DNA of 64,000 nucleotides. Source: Rhodobacter huangdaonensis (GTDB taxonomy: Bacteria; Pseudomonadota; Alphaproteobacteria; Rhodobacterales; Rhodobacteraceae). The notes under the pieces were generated by a model. The model saw only the letters and a program-made list of their open reading frames with translations. It did no database searches and was not told where the DNA came from. The stretch is taken from contig NZ_SAVA01000008.1 of the NCBI RefSeq assembly GCF_004022465.1, forward strand, positions 124,001-188,000, given 5' to 3'. Made by a program: the position numbers and the translations under genes. Of the stretch, positions 7,875-15,823 are shown in pieces; positions within the stretch are counted from its first letter, which is position 1; each line of letters opens with the position of its first letter.

Positions 7875-9308
7875 ATGGTCCGGCGTGCGATTCTGCGGCC
7901 CGGCCTTCTGGCCGGGCTGTTTGCCGCGGTTCTTGCCGCGAGCGCTGCGGCGCAGGCACCGCAGGTCCGGGTTCCGCTCGATCAGGCGACGATCCCGCAG
8001 CTCGAGGTCGCCGCCTCGCAGCTGGCCGCGGCGGGACGCACGGCCGAGGCGCTGCAGCTGGCCGAAGTGCTGTTGCTGCGCGATCCGAAGAACCCGCTCG
8101 CGCATTTCATCGTCGGTCAGATCACCTTCCGCGCCGGCAATACCGAGACCGCACGGCAAGCGGCGCGGGCGAGCTTTCGCAACGCCGACACGGCGCGCCA
8201 GCATTACGAGGCCGCGCGCCTTGCCGCGCAGGTCGCGCTTGCCGATCGGCGCTGGTTCGCGGCGCAATACTGGGCGCGTCACACCATCCAATACGCGCCG
8301 GACGCGAGACACCGCGCGGTGGCGGTCGAGGATTTTCGTCATCTGCGCGCCGACAACCCGTGGGACGGGCGGCTGCGCTTCGGCATCAAGCCGTCCGACA
8401 ACGTCAATGGCGGCGCCGACGGGCGCACCAATGTCATCGACGGTTACGATGCGGTGGGCTGGCTCAGCGGCGATGCGATGGCGCTGCGCGGCGTCGCCGC
8501 CACGCTGAACGCCGATGTCAGCTATCGTCTTGCGCGCGATGCGGCGAGTGAAACCCGCCTTGGCGCCGTGGCCTATGCCCGCGCGGTCGAGCTTGCCGGG
8601 CGGCCGCAGATGGTGCCGCCCTATCTGCCGGGAACCCCCGCGCCCGATCCGGTCGAGATCCGCAATTCCGAGTTCTCCTCGGCGGCGCTTGGCATGATGC
8701 TGGTTCATGCCCGGCGTCTCTCGGCCGATCTGACCGGCCGCGGTCAGGTTGAGTTCGGCCGGTCCTGGCAGGGCGGACGGCCGAATTACGACTACGGGCA
8801 GTTGCGCGCAGACCTGATGCGCAGCCTGGGGCGAAGCACCCTGCTGAGCTTCGGGGCCTCGTTCGAGCGGCGGGAGTGGGTGGATGCGCCGCGCGACGAT
8901 TTCCTGCGCGCGCTCAATTTCGGCATGAGCCGGGGGCTCGCCGGCGGCACGCTCGGCTTCGGGGTCTCGGCGAGCGAGCTTGACAGTTCGAGCGCGATGG
9001 CCCGGTCCTGGGCGGTGTCGGGCTCGGTCAGCTACGAGCCGGGCTGGACCCTCGGCCCGGTGCATCTGAGCCTCGGCGCCGGGCTCGCGACGACGGTCTA
9101 TCCCGACTATTCGATCGCCGGGATGCGGCCGGCGGGCGGGCGGCAGGATGACATGGCCTGGGCCGAGCTGGGCCTGTGGTCGCCGAAGATCGGCTATGCC
9201 GCCTTCACCCCCGAGCTGAAGCTGCAGGCGCTTGAGGTGACGAGCAACGTCAGCCGCTTCACCCGCAGCGAGGTGTCGGTGGCACTTGGCTGGCGCTCGG
9301 CATTCTGA
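7875..9308 (+). CDS. Slam-type outer-membrane protein (TPR domain plus DUF560-like barrel)
   Basis: The 477-residue product starts with a signal peptide (about 1-26), followed by TPR-like helices (about 35-140), then a beta-barrel region from about 165 to the end. The passage IKPSDNVNGG at 171-180 matches the Asn-rich start of the Slam barrel, and the protein ends in aromatic Phe, as outer-membrane barrels usually do. Slams move lipoproteins from the inner face to the surface of the outer membrane. The ATG at 7875 was chosen because it begins the signal peptide; an in-frame ATG at 7815 lies inside the lipoprotein gene. The 5-base gap suggests one operon. Family membership is by pattern, not by a search. 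Confidence 0.82.
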   Translation: MVRRAILRPGLLAGLFAAVLAASAAAQAPQVRVPLDQATIPQLEVAASQLAAAGRTAEALQLAEVLLLRDPKNPLAHFIVGQITFRAGNTETARQAARASFRNADTARQHYEAARLAAQVALADRRWFAAQYWARHTIQYAPDARHRAVAVEDFRHLRADNPWDGRLRFGIKPSDNVNGGADGRTNVIDGYDAVGWLSGDAMALRGVAATLNADVSYRLARDAASETRLGAVAYARAVELAGRPQMVPPYLPGTPAPDPVEIRNSEFSSAALGMMLVHARRLSADLTGRGQVEFGRSWQGGRPNYDYGQLRADLMRSLGRSTLLSFGASFERREWVDAPRDDFLRALNFGMSRGLAGGTLGFGVSASELDSSSAMARSWAVSGSVSYEPGWTLGPVHLSLGAGLATTVYPDYSIAGMRPAGGRQDDMAWAELGLWSPKIGYAAFTPELKLQALEVTSNVSRFTRSEVSVALGWRSAF

Positions 9309-9358
9309 CTGGACAGGCGGGCGCCGCGCCTTAGCTTCGGCGCGACAGGAGGTGAGAC

Positions 9359-9787
9359 ATGAAAATCCGTTATCTGCACACCATGGTCCGGGTGCTCGAC
9401 CTGGAAAAGAGCATGGCCTTCTTCGAGCTTCTCGGCCTGAAGGAAGTCCGCCGGATCGACAACGAGGCCGGCCGCTTCACGCTGGTCTTCATGGCCCCCG
9501 AGGGGCAGGAGGACTGCCCGGTCGAACTGACCTGGAACTGGGACGGCGACAGCGGCCTGCCGTCCGACAGCCGCCATTTCGGCCATCTCGCCTATGGCGT
9601 CGAGGACATCTATGCGATGTGCGAAAAGCTGCAGGCGGCCGGGGTGACGATCAACCGTCCGCCGCGCGATGGCCACATGGCCTTCGTGCGCTCGCCCGAC
9701 AACATCTCGATCGAGCTGTTGCAGATCGGCGCGGCGAAGGCGCCGGCCGAGCCTTGGCTCAGCATGCCCAACACCGGGACCTGGTGA
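9359..9787 (+). CDS. gloA: Lactoylglutathione lyase (glyoxalase I)
   Basis: GloA converts the hemithioacetal of methylglyoxal and glutathione to S-lactoylglutathione. The 142-residue protein has the four expected metal ligands: His7, Glu56, His76 and Glu119. The beta-alpha-beta-beta-beta motif is present twice, as in other single-unit enzymes of this type. An ideal AGGAGGTGA site precedes the ATG. It is cytoplasmic, with no signal peptide. The next gene (pth) converges on it with 6 bases between the stops. Confidence 0.94.
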   Translation: MKIRYLHTMVRVLDLEKSMAFFELLGLKEVRRIDNEAGRFTLVFMAPEGQEDCPVELTWNWDGDSGLPSDSRHFGHLAYGVEDIYAMCEKLQAAGVTINRPPRDGHMAFVRSPDNISIELLQIGAAKAPAEPWLSMPNTGTW

Positions 9788-9793
9788 TCCGGC

Positions 9794-10522
9794 TTACCGC
9801 TTGAAGCGGTCGGCCAGCTTTTCAAGCGGCGTGCGGGGGGCTTCTCCGGGCGCCGCCATGGGCGCGGGGGCAGCGGCGGTTTTGACCTTGGGCGCGGCGG
9901 TGTCGGGTTTCGCTGCCTGCGCGCCCGGGGCCTTCGTGCCGGCCGAGCTGCGCGGCGGCGCGGTGCGCAGCGACACCGCGTTCAGGAAGCGGCTCTCGTC
10001 GCCTGCGGCCAGCGCCGGCGCCCCGTCCGAGATCCCGCGAAGCAGGTCATCGAGCCACGTCTGTTCCGCCTTGGCAAAGTCGGCCAGCACGTAATTCGCC
10101 ACCCGCGCCTTGTCGCCCGGATGGCCGATGCCAAGCCGCACCCGGCCATAGGCCTCGCCCAGATGGGCGTGAATCGAGCGCAGCCCGTTGTGCCCGGCAT
10201 GCCCGCCGCCATGCTTGAGCCGGCACTTGCCGGGGGCAAGGTCGAGCTCGTCGTGGAAGACGGTGATCTCCTCGAGCGGGATCTTGTAGAAATCCGCCGC
10301 CGCCCGCACCGAGCGGCCCGAGTCGTTCATGTAGGTCTCGGGCTTCAGCAAGATCACCCGGGTCGAGCCGAAACGCCCCTCGCTGACCTGGCCGTGATAG
10401 CCCTTGCGCCAGGGCCCGAAGCCGTGGTCCGCGGCGATCCGGTCGACGGCCATGAAGCCGATGTTGTGCCGGTTGCCGGCGTATTTCTCGCCCGGATTGC
10501 CGAGCCCGACCCAAAGCTTCAT
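9794..10522 (-). CDS. pth: Peptidyl-tRNA hydrolase
   Basis: Pth releases peptides from peptidyl-tRNA that drops off ribosomes. Conserved residues are visible: Asn10 (GLGNPG), His19 (NRHNIG), the ETYMNDSG stretch, the FHDELDL acid near residue 95 and HNGLRS. The core ends near residue 190. The last 50 residues are an Ala/Pro-rich, probably disordered tail not found in the E. coli enzyme, giving 242 residues in total. The ATG at 10522 has AAGGAG seven bases upstream. An rplY gene often lies upstream of pth in other bacteria; here a TetR gene on the same strand precedes it. Confidence 0.95.
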   Translation of the reverse strand: MKLWVGLGNPGEKYAGNRHNIGFMAVDRIAADHGFGPWRKGYHGQVSEGRFGSTRVILLKPETYMNDSGRSVRAAADFYKIPLEEITVFHDELDLAPGKCRLKHGGGHAGHNGLRSIHAHLGEAYGRVRLGIGHPGDKARVANYVLADFAKAEQTWLDDLLRGISDGAPALAAGDESRFLNAVSLRTAPPRSSAGTKAPGAQAAKPDTAAPKVKTAAAPAPMAAPGEAPRTPLEKLADRFKR

Positions 10523-10590
10523 GCGCGTTCTCCTTTCGCGCCTTCTAGCCCGGTCGGGGGCCGCGTTCCAGCCCCGGCAGGGACGGGGCC

Positions 10591-11214
10591 TCAGGCGGGC
10601 GTGCCGAAGCGGGCGCGAAAGCGGGCGATCTCGCGCGGCTCGGGCGGGCGGCCGGTGTAGATCTCGACATAGTTCGGGATGCGGGCAAGGCGGGTCTCGA
10701 GGTCTTCGGCGACCTGCATCGAGATATAGCCGATCTGCACCAGGTAGATGGTGCGGGCGCGGACGTCGGCATCCTGCGGCGCATGGCCCCAGCGGGCGAG
10801 CATCGCGCCAAGCGCCGCCAGCCGCTCGGCATCGGCGGCGCGCAGCCGCGCCATCATCGCCGGATCGGCCAGCGCCCAGCCCCGCACCGCGAATTCGAGC
10901 CGCGCGTCGAAGGTCGCGGGGCGCAGGAAGCAGCCGATCAGGGTCAGCATCGCCTCGGTCTCGGTCTCGGCATAGTCGCGGCTTGCCGCGATCAGCGGCC
11001 GGCTGGTGGTCGCCTCCCACCGCTCGGCGAGCGCCGCCAGCAGCGCCTCGCGGCTGTCGAAGAACCAGTAGAAGCTGGTGCGCGCAAGGCCGAGCCCGCG
11101 CGCGAGCGGCTGGATCTTCACCGCGTCGATGCCGCCCTCGATCAGCGCCGCATAGGCCGCCGCGAGCCAACCCTCGCGCGAGCCGCGCGCCGTGCTTTCG
11201 CTGTCATCCGTCAT
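10591..11214 (-). CDS. TetR family transcriptional regulator
   Basis: The 207-residue protein has an N-terminal TetR helix-turn-helix (about residues 14-60: AAYAALIEGGIDAVKIQPLA, then GLARTSFYWFFDSREALL) and a helical ligand-binding C-terminal domain. It is divergent from the demethylase gene. The 119-base intergenic gap holds a perfect dyad (11254-11271) that is a good candidate operator, so it probably controls that oxidoreductase and itself. The inducer is unknown. Confidence 0.9.
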   Translation of the reverse strand: MTDDSESTARGSREGWLAAAYAALIEGGIDAVKIQPLARGLGLARTSFYWFFDSREALLAALAERWEATTSRPLIAASRDYAETETEAMLTLIGCFLRPATFDARLEFAVRGWALADPAMMARLRAADAERLAALGAMLARWGHAPQDADVRARTIYLVQIGYISMQVAEDLETRLARIPNYVEIYTGRPPEPREIARFRARFGTPA

Positions 11215-11253
11215 GCCCGCATCCTAGGCGATCGCGCCGCGCGCGACAAGAAT

Positions 11254-11271
11254 GCGTTCACTGGTGAACGC
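11254..11271. promoter_or_regulatory. Perfect 8-bp dyad, probable TetR operator
   Basis: GCGTTCAC-TG-GTGAACGC is a perfect inverted repeat between divergent regulator and oxidoreductase genes. A second GTGAAC half-site lies at 11286-11291 and a TTGACA hexamer at 11277-11282, so the dyad would overlap or abut a promoter. Binding by the adjacent TetR protein is inferred from position. Confidence 0.7.
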
Positions 11272-11333
11272 GAATCTTGACACATGTGAACAGTCCTGCC
11301 CTCCTGCCCCTGTCACCCCACCCGGAGGCCCCG

Positions 11334-13370
11334 ATGTCGACCGATCCGCTGCTGCAGCCGTTCCAGCTCAAGCACCTCACCCTGCGCAACCGCATTCTCA
11401 TCACCAGCCACGAGCCCGCCTATACCGAGGACGGCATGCCGAAGGAGCGCTACCGCGCCTATCATGTCGAACGCGCCCGGGCCGGGGTGGCGTTGACCAT
11501 GACCGCGGGCTCGGCCTCGGTCTCGCGCGACAGCCCGCCCGCCTTCGGCAATGTGCTCGCCTGGAAGGACGAGGTCGTGGGCTGGATGCGGGCGCTGACC
11601 GAGGAGTGCCACGACGCCGGCGCCGCGGTGATGATCCAGCTCACCCATCTCGGCCGGCGCACCCGCTGGGACCGCGGCGACTGGCTGCCGACTGTCGCCC
11701 CGGGGGCCGCGATCGAGCCCGCGCACCGCGCCGCGCCGAAACGCGCCGAGGACTGGGACATTGCCCGGATCATTGCCGATTACGCCGATGCCGCCGAGCG
11801 GATGCAGGCGGCGGGGCTCGACGGGATCGAGCTCGAGGCCTATGGCCATCTGCTCGATCAGTTCTGGTCGCCGCTCACGAACGAGCTTGACGCGCCCTGG
11901 GGCGGCTCGCTCGAGAACCGGATGCGCTTTTCCTTCGAGGTGCTCTCGGCGATCCGCCGCCGGGTGGGCGAAAAATTCATCGTCGGGCTGCGCTTCGTCG
12001 CGGACGAGCGGCTGCCGGGCGGCATCGGCCGGGCCGAGGGGCTCGAGATCACCCGGCGGTTGTCGGACAGCGGCATGGTCGATTTCCTGAACGTGATCCG
12101 CGGCCATATCGACACCGACCCGGGGCTGACCGACGTGATCCCGGTGCAGGGCATGGCCTCGGCGCCGCATCTCGACTTTGCGGGCGAGATCCGCGCCGCC
12201 TCGGGCCTGCCCACCTTCCATGCCGCGCGCATCCCCGACGTGGCGACAGCGCGCCATGCCATCGCCTCGGGCAAGCTCGACATGGTCGGCATGACCCGCG
12301 CCCATATCGCCGACCCGCATCTGGTGGCGAAGCTGGTGGCGGGGCGGGAGGAGGAGATCCGCCCCTGCGTCGGCGCGAACTATTGCCTCGACCGGATCTA
12401 TCAGGGCGGCATGGCGCTGTGCCTGCACAACCCCTCGAGCGGGCGCGAGCGCGAGCTGCCGCATGCGATCCCGCGCGCCCCGGACCCGCGCCGGGTCACG
12501 GTGATCGGTGCCGGGCCCGGCGGGCTCGAGGCCGCCCGCGTCGCGGCCGAGCGCGGCCATGCGGTGACCGTGCTCGAGGCCGCCGACGCCCCCGGCGGGC
12601 AGATCCGCCTCACCGCCCGGCAGGAGCGGCGGCGCGAGATGCTGGCCATCGTCGACTGGCGGCATGCGCAATGCCTGCGGCACGGCGTGACCTTCCGGTT
12701 CAACACCTGGGCCGAGGCCGAGGACGTGCTCGCGACCGCGCCCGACCTTGTCATCGTCGCCACCGGCGGGCTGCCGGGCACCGGTGCGCTGTCCGAGGGC
12801 GCGGCGGAGGTCGTCACCGCCTGGGACATCCTTGCGGGCGATGTGAAGCCCGGGGCCGAGGTTCTGGTCTTCGATGCGGCGGGCGATCACGCCGGGCTGA
12901 TGGCGGCCCAGGCGGCGGTGCAGGCCGGCGCGCGGGTCGAGATCGTCACCCCCGACCGCAGCTTTGCACCCGAGGTGATGGGGATGAACCTCGTCCCCTA
13001 TGTCCGGGCGCTGCAGGCGGCGGACGCGCGCTTCACCGTCACCTGGCGGCTGGCGGCGGTGCGGCGCGAGGGCAACCGGCTGCGCGCCATGCTCGGCTCG
13101 GATTACGGCCCGGCGCAGCTTGAGCGGCTGGTCGATCAGGTGGTGGTGAACCACGGCACCCTGCCGCTCGACGAGCTTTACTTCGCGCTGAAGCCGTTGT
13201 CGCGCAATCTGGGCGAGGTCGATACCGCGGCGCTGCTCGAGGGCCGGCCGCAGGCGCTGCGGCGCAACCCCGCGGGCGCGTTCGCGCTGTTCCGCATCGG
13301 CGATGCGGTGGCCGCGCGCAACACCCATGCCGCGATCCTCGACGCGCTGCGCCTGTTGCGGGCGAACTGA
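11334..13370 (+). CDS. FMN/FAD/Fe-S oxidoreductase, DgcA/StcD-like N-methyl demethylase
   Basis: The 678-residue protein has an Old Yellow Enzyme TIM barrel (about 1-340), a cysteine cluster Cx5Cx11C (CVGANYC...CLHN), then a pyridine-nucleotide-disulfide oxidoreductase part with GAGPGGLEAA and the trimethylamine-dehydrogenase-like C-terminus. From memory, the passages HLGRRTRWD, LLDQFWSP and VGMTRAHIADPH resemble dimethylglycine (DgcA) and N-methylproline (StcD) demethylases more than 2,4-dienoyl-CoA reductase. The ATG at 11334 has GGAGG; a TTG at 11277 would extend the protein by 19 residues across the operator region. Demethylation of a methylated amine is inferred, and the substrate is open. 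A divergent TetR gene is its likely regulator. Confidence 0.8.
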   Translation: MSTDPLLQPFQLKHLTLRNRILITSHEPAYTEDGMPKERYRAYHVERARAGVALTMTAGSASVSRDSPPAFGNVLAWKDEVVGWMRALTEECHDAGAAVMIQLTHLGRRTRWDRGDWLPTVAPGAAIEPAHRAAPKRAEDWDIARIIADYADAAERMQAAGLDGIELEAYGHLLDQFWSPLTNELDAPWGGSLENRMRFSFEVLSAIRRRVGEKFIVGLRFVADERLPGGIGRAEGLEITRRLSDSGMVDFLNVIRGHIDTDPGLTDVIPVQGMASAPHLDFAGEIRAASGLPTFHAARIPDVATARHAIASGKLDMVGMTRAHIADPHLVAKLVAGREEEIRPCVGANYCLDRIYQGGMALCLHNPSSGRERELPHAIPRAPDPRRVTVIGAGPGGLEAARVAAERGHAVTVLEAADAPGGQIRLTARQERRREMLAIVDWRHAQCLRHGVTFRFNTWAEAEDVLATAPDLVIVATGGLPGTGALSEGAAEVVTAWDILAGDVKPGAEVLVFDAAGDHAGLMAAQAAVQAGARVEIVTPDRSFAPEVMGMNLVPYVRALQAADARFTVTWRLAAVRREGNRLRAMLGSDYGPAQLERLVDQVVVNHGTLPLDELYFALKPLSRNLGEVDTAALLEGRPQALRRNPAGAFALFRIGDAVAARNTHAAILDALRLLRAN

Positions 13371-13566
13371 TCCCCGGCAGGGTGTCGTTCCGACGGCGCG
13401 GTGGGCGCCTGCGCCCGGGCGTGGCTGCCGCCTCGTCGCCGAAAAGGGCCGTGGCCACATCGGAATCAAGCGCAATTGACCGCGCGATTGTAACCGTCGC
13501 AATCGCAGCCCTTCCGGTCTGCCCGTGGCAGGCGTAAGCAGGCCTGACACGGACCGGAGGGCGGAA

Positions 13567-14553
13567 ATGCGGGTTTTCATCAACGGGTTTGGTCGGATCG
13601 GGCGTTCGGTGCTGCGGGCGCTGATGCGCGAGCGGGCGCAGCGCGGCGGGCGCTGGTCCGGGCTCGAGATCGTCGGCATCAACGACATCGCCAAGGCCGA
13701 GATCAGCGCCTATCTCTTTGCCTGGGACTCGGTCTTCGGCCCCTGGCCGGGCGAGGCGCGGCTCGAGGGGACGGCGCTGGTGATCGACGGCGTGGCGATC
13801 CCGCTGCACCACGAGGCCGATCTGAGCCGGCTTGATCTGGCGGGCGTCGATGTGGTGATGGAATGCACCGGCCGTGCCGACACCGCCGAGATCGCCGGTC
13901 GCGGTCTTGCGGGCGGGGCGCGGCGGGTGCTGATCTCTGGCCCCTCGAAGGCAGCCGAGCTGACCGTGGTGCTGGGCGCGAACGAGGAGAAGCTCGGCGC
14001 GCAGCGCATCGTCTCGAACGCGAGCTGCACCACCAATGCGCTTGCCCCGCTGCTGCGGCTGATCGACCGCGACTGGGGGGTGGTCACCGGCTCGATGACC
14101 ACGGTGCATTGCTACACCGGCAGCCAGCCCACCGTCGACGCGCCGGCGGGCGACTTCGCCCGTTCGCGCGCGGCGGCGCTGTCGATGGTGCCGACGACGA
14201 CCTCGGCCGGGCGGCTGGTCGATGAGGTGCTGCCGCATCTCGCCGGCCACGTCATCGCGCAGGCGGTGCGGGTGCCCACGGCCTCGGTCTCGGCGGTCGA
14301 TCTGGCGCTCGTCACCGAGCGGCCGGCGACCATCGAGGCGGTGAACGCCGCCTTCCGCGCCGCGGGCGGGGTGATCGGCGCGACCGACCTGCCGCTCGTC
14401 AGCACCGATTTGCGGGCCCGGCCCGAAAGCGTGGTCATGGCCTGCCCCGAGACGAAGCTCACCGCGGGCGGGATGCTGCGCGTCTTCGGCTGGTATGACA
14501 ACGAATGGGGCTTCTCGAACCGGATGCTCGACGTCACCTGCCGGATGGCGTGA
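13567..14553 (+). CDS. gap: Glyceraldehyde-3-phosphate dehydrogenase
   Basis: The enzyme oxidises glyceraldehyde-3-phosphate to 1,3-bisphosphoglycerate with NAD(P)+. The 328-residue protein has the Rossmann start FINGFGRIGRS, the catalytic SNASCTTNALAPL with Cys near residue 150, the partner His in TVHCYTG and the C-terminal WYDNEWGFSNRMLD. The ATG at 13567 follows GGAGG and gives the usual N-terminus. No pgk or tkt is nearby, so it may be a second GAPDH copy. The 196 bases upstream hold no gene. Confidence 0.92.
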   Translation: MRVFINGFGRIGRSVLRALMRERAQRGGRWSGLEIVGINDIAKAEISAYLFAWDSVFGPWPGEARLEGTALVIDGVAIPLHHEADLSRLDLAGVDVVMECTGRADTAEIAGRGLAGGARRVLISGPSKAAELTVVLGANEEKLGAQRIVSNASCTTNALAPLLRLIDRDWGVVTGSMTTVHCYTGSQPTVDAPAGDFARSRAAALSMVPTTTSAGRLVDEVLPHLAGHVIAQAVRVPTASVSAVDLALVTERPATIEAVNAAFRAAGGVIGATDLPLVSTDLRARPESVVMACPETKLTAGGMLRVFGWYDNEWGFSNRMLDVTCRMA

Positions 14554-14587
14554 CGGCCGGTCGCTGTTGCAGACATCGCCGCAACAA

Positions 14588-14610
14588 AAGCCCCGCCAAT
14601 GGCGGGGCTT
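14588..14610. terminator. Terminator between convergent gap and BI-1 genes
   Basis: A 10-bp stem, AAGCCCCGCC with GGCGGGGCTT, is closed by an AAT loop. The flanking A and T residues allow it to act in both directions between two convergent genes. Confidence 0.85.
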
Positions 14611-14636
14611 TCGCATGTCTGGATGTCCTGCGCCGG

Positions 14637-15356
14637 TTAGCGGCGGTCGCCCATGAACTGCAGCAGGAACATGAACAGGTTCAGGAAGTCGAGGTAGAGC
14701 TGCAGCGCGCCGAGGATCGCGGCCTTGCCGATGAAATCGTGATCCGAGGCCGCGAGCTGCAGATAGGTGTTCTTGATGTTCTGCGTGTCATAGGCGGTGA
14801 GGCCCGCGAAGATCAGCACGCCGATCACCGAGATCGCGAAGTTCAGCGCCGAGGAGGCGATGAAGAGGTTGATCAGCGAAGCGACGATCAGCCCGATCAG
14901 GCCCATCATCAGGAACGACCCCATCGCCGACAGGTTGCGCTTGGTGGTGTAGCCGTAAAGCGACAGCCCGGCGAAGGAGATCGCGGTGACGAGGAAGGTC
15001 TGTGCGACCGAGATCCCGGTGTAGGCGGCGAAGATGAAGCTGATCGACAGGCCCATCAGCGCCGAATAGGCGAGAAAGACCAGCTGCGCGGTTGCGGTGC
15101 TCATCTTGTTGATCATCGCGCTGAAGGCGAAGACCACCGCGAGCGGGGCGAGCATCACCACCCATTTCAGCCCCGAGCCGAAGATCGCCGCGACGAGCTG
15201 CGGGTTCGAACCCACGCCCCAGGCGACGGCGCCGGTGATCAGCATCGCCACCGACATCAGCCCGTAGACCTTGTTCATATGGGCGCGCAGCCCCTCGTCG
15301 ATGAGCGCGGAGCGCTGGCCGGCCGCGGCCCTGCGCATCGTGTCGAACTCAGCCAT
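14637..15356 (-). CDS. Bax inhibitor-1/YccA family membrane protein
   Basis: The 239-residue protein has a short soluble N-terminus and seven hydrophobic segments, with the family's conserved TAYDTQNIKN near residue 190 and an acidic/polar pore end. BI-1 proteins are inner-membrane channels or regulators of protease function (YccA with FtsH); the exact role here is not known. The ATG at 15356 has a CGGAGG site seven bases upstream. It converges on gap at a shared terminator. Confidence 0.92.
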   Translation of the reverse strand: MAEFDTMRRAAAGQRSALIDEGLRAHMNKVYGLMSVAMLITGAVAWGVGSNPQLVAAIFGSGLKWVVMLAPLAVVFAFSAMINKMSTATAQLVFLAYSALMGLSISFIFAAYTGISVAQTFLVTAISFAGLSLYGYTTKRNLSAMGSFLMMGLIGLIVASLINLFIASSALNFAISVIGVLIFAGLTAYDTQNIKNTYLQLAASDHDFIGKAAILGALQLYLDFLNLFMFLLQFMGDRR

Positions 15357-15493
15357 GAATACCTCCGTGCATGTCCCTTTGCGGCCCCTGAAGCCGCGTT
15401 CCGCCCCGATATTGGAAGGGCGGCGGGCCATTTCAAGCGCCTTTGCGCCGGAAAATGCAAGCGCGCGAACACGATGCGGTGCGGCGCGCGGCC

Positions 15494-15715
15494 TCAGTAG
15501 CCGCGGCGGTCGAACCAGTGCGGCGGCGCGTCCCAGAACGGGCGCTCGGCTTCCTGCATCGCCTCACGCGGGTCGATGCCGGCATCGGCCATCAGCCGCG
15601 GGTCGAGAAAGGTCAGCGCGTGCCGGCTGCGGCGCAGGCTCTGCCAGGCGAAGAACATGGCAAGCAGGCTGCGCGGGCGGCGCAGTGGGGCGAAAAGGCG
15701 CAGGGCGCGGATCAT
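15494..15715 (-). CDS. DUF1127 family small protein
   Basis: The 73-residue basic protein ends with the DUF1127 pattern RRSRHALTFLDPRLMADAGI followed by DPREAMQEAERPFWD. DUF1127 proteins are small Arg-rich proteins of alphaproteobacteria, some of which affect RNA turnover and phosphate metabolism. The ATG at 15715 follows AAGGAG, so the in-frame ATG at 15781 was rejected. It is divergent from a LysR gene, which may regulate it. Confidence 0.85.
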   Translation of the reverse strand: MIRALRLFAPLRRPRSLLAMFFAWQSLRRSRHALTFLDPRLMADAGIDPREAMQEAERPFWDAPPHWFDRRGY

Positions 15716-15787
15716 TTCCGTCTCCTTTCGTGAACTCGGGGGCTGATCTTCACGAAGGGTGATACATCTTGACGGATGCATCAGTAT

Positions 15788-15808
15788 AACGAAAGATTGT
15801 TTCGGTTA
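15788..15808. promoter_or_regulatory. Dyad between DUF1127 and LysR genes, possible LysR site
   Basis: The arms AACGAAA and TTTCGGTT flank GATTG (centre about 15797), an imperfect dyad with a CGAAA/TTTCG core. The stretch 15760-15815 is AT-richer than its surroundings and lies just upstream of the LysR start, where autoregulatory sites usually sit. Binding is inferred. Confidence 0.4.
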
Positions 15809-15823
15809 CTATCAAGGATCGTG

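Noticed and set aside
11277..11333. TTG start for the demethylase gene
   Set aside because: It would add 19 residues unlike the family and put the start in the operator/promoter; the ATG at 11334 has GGAGG.
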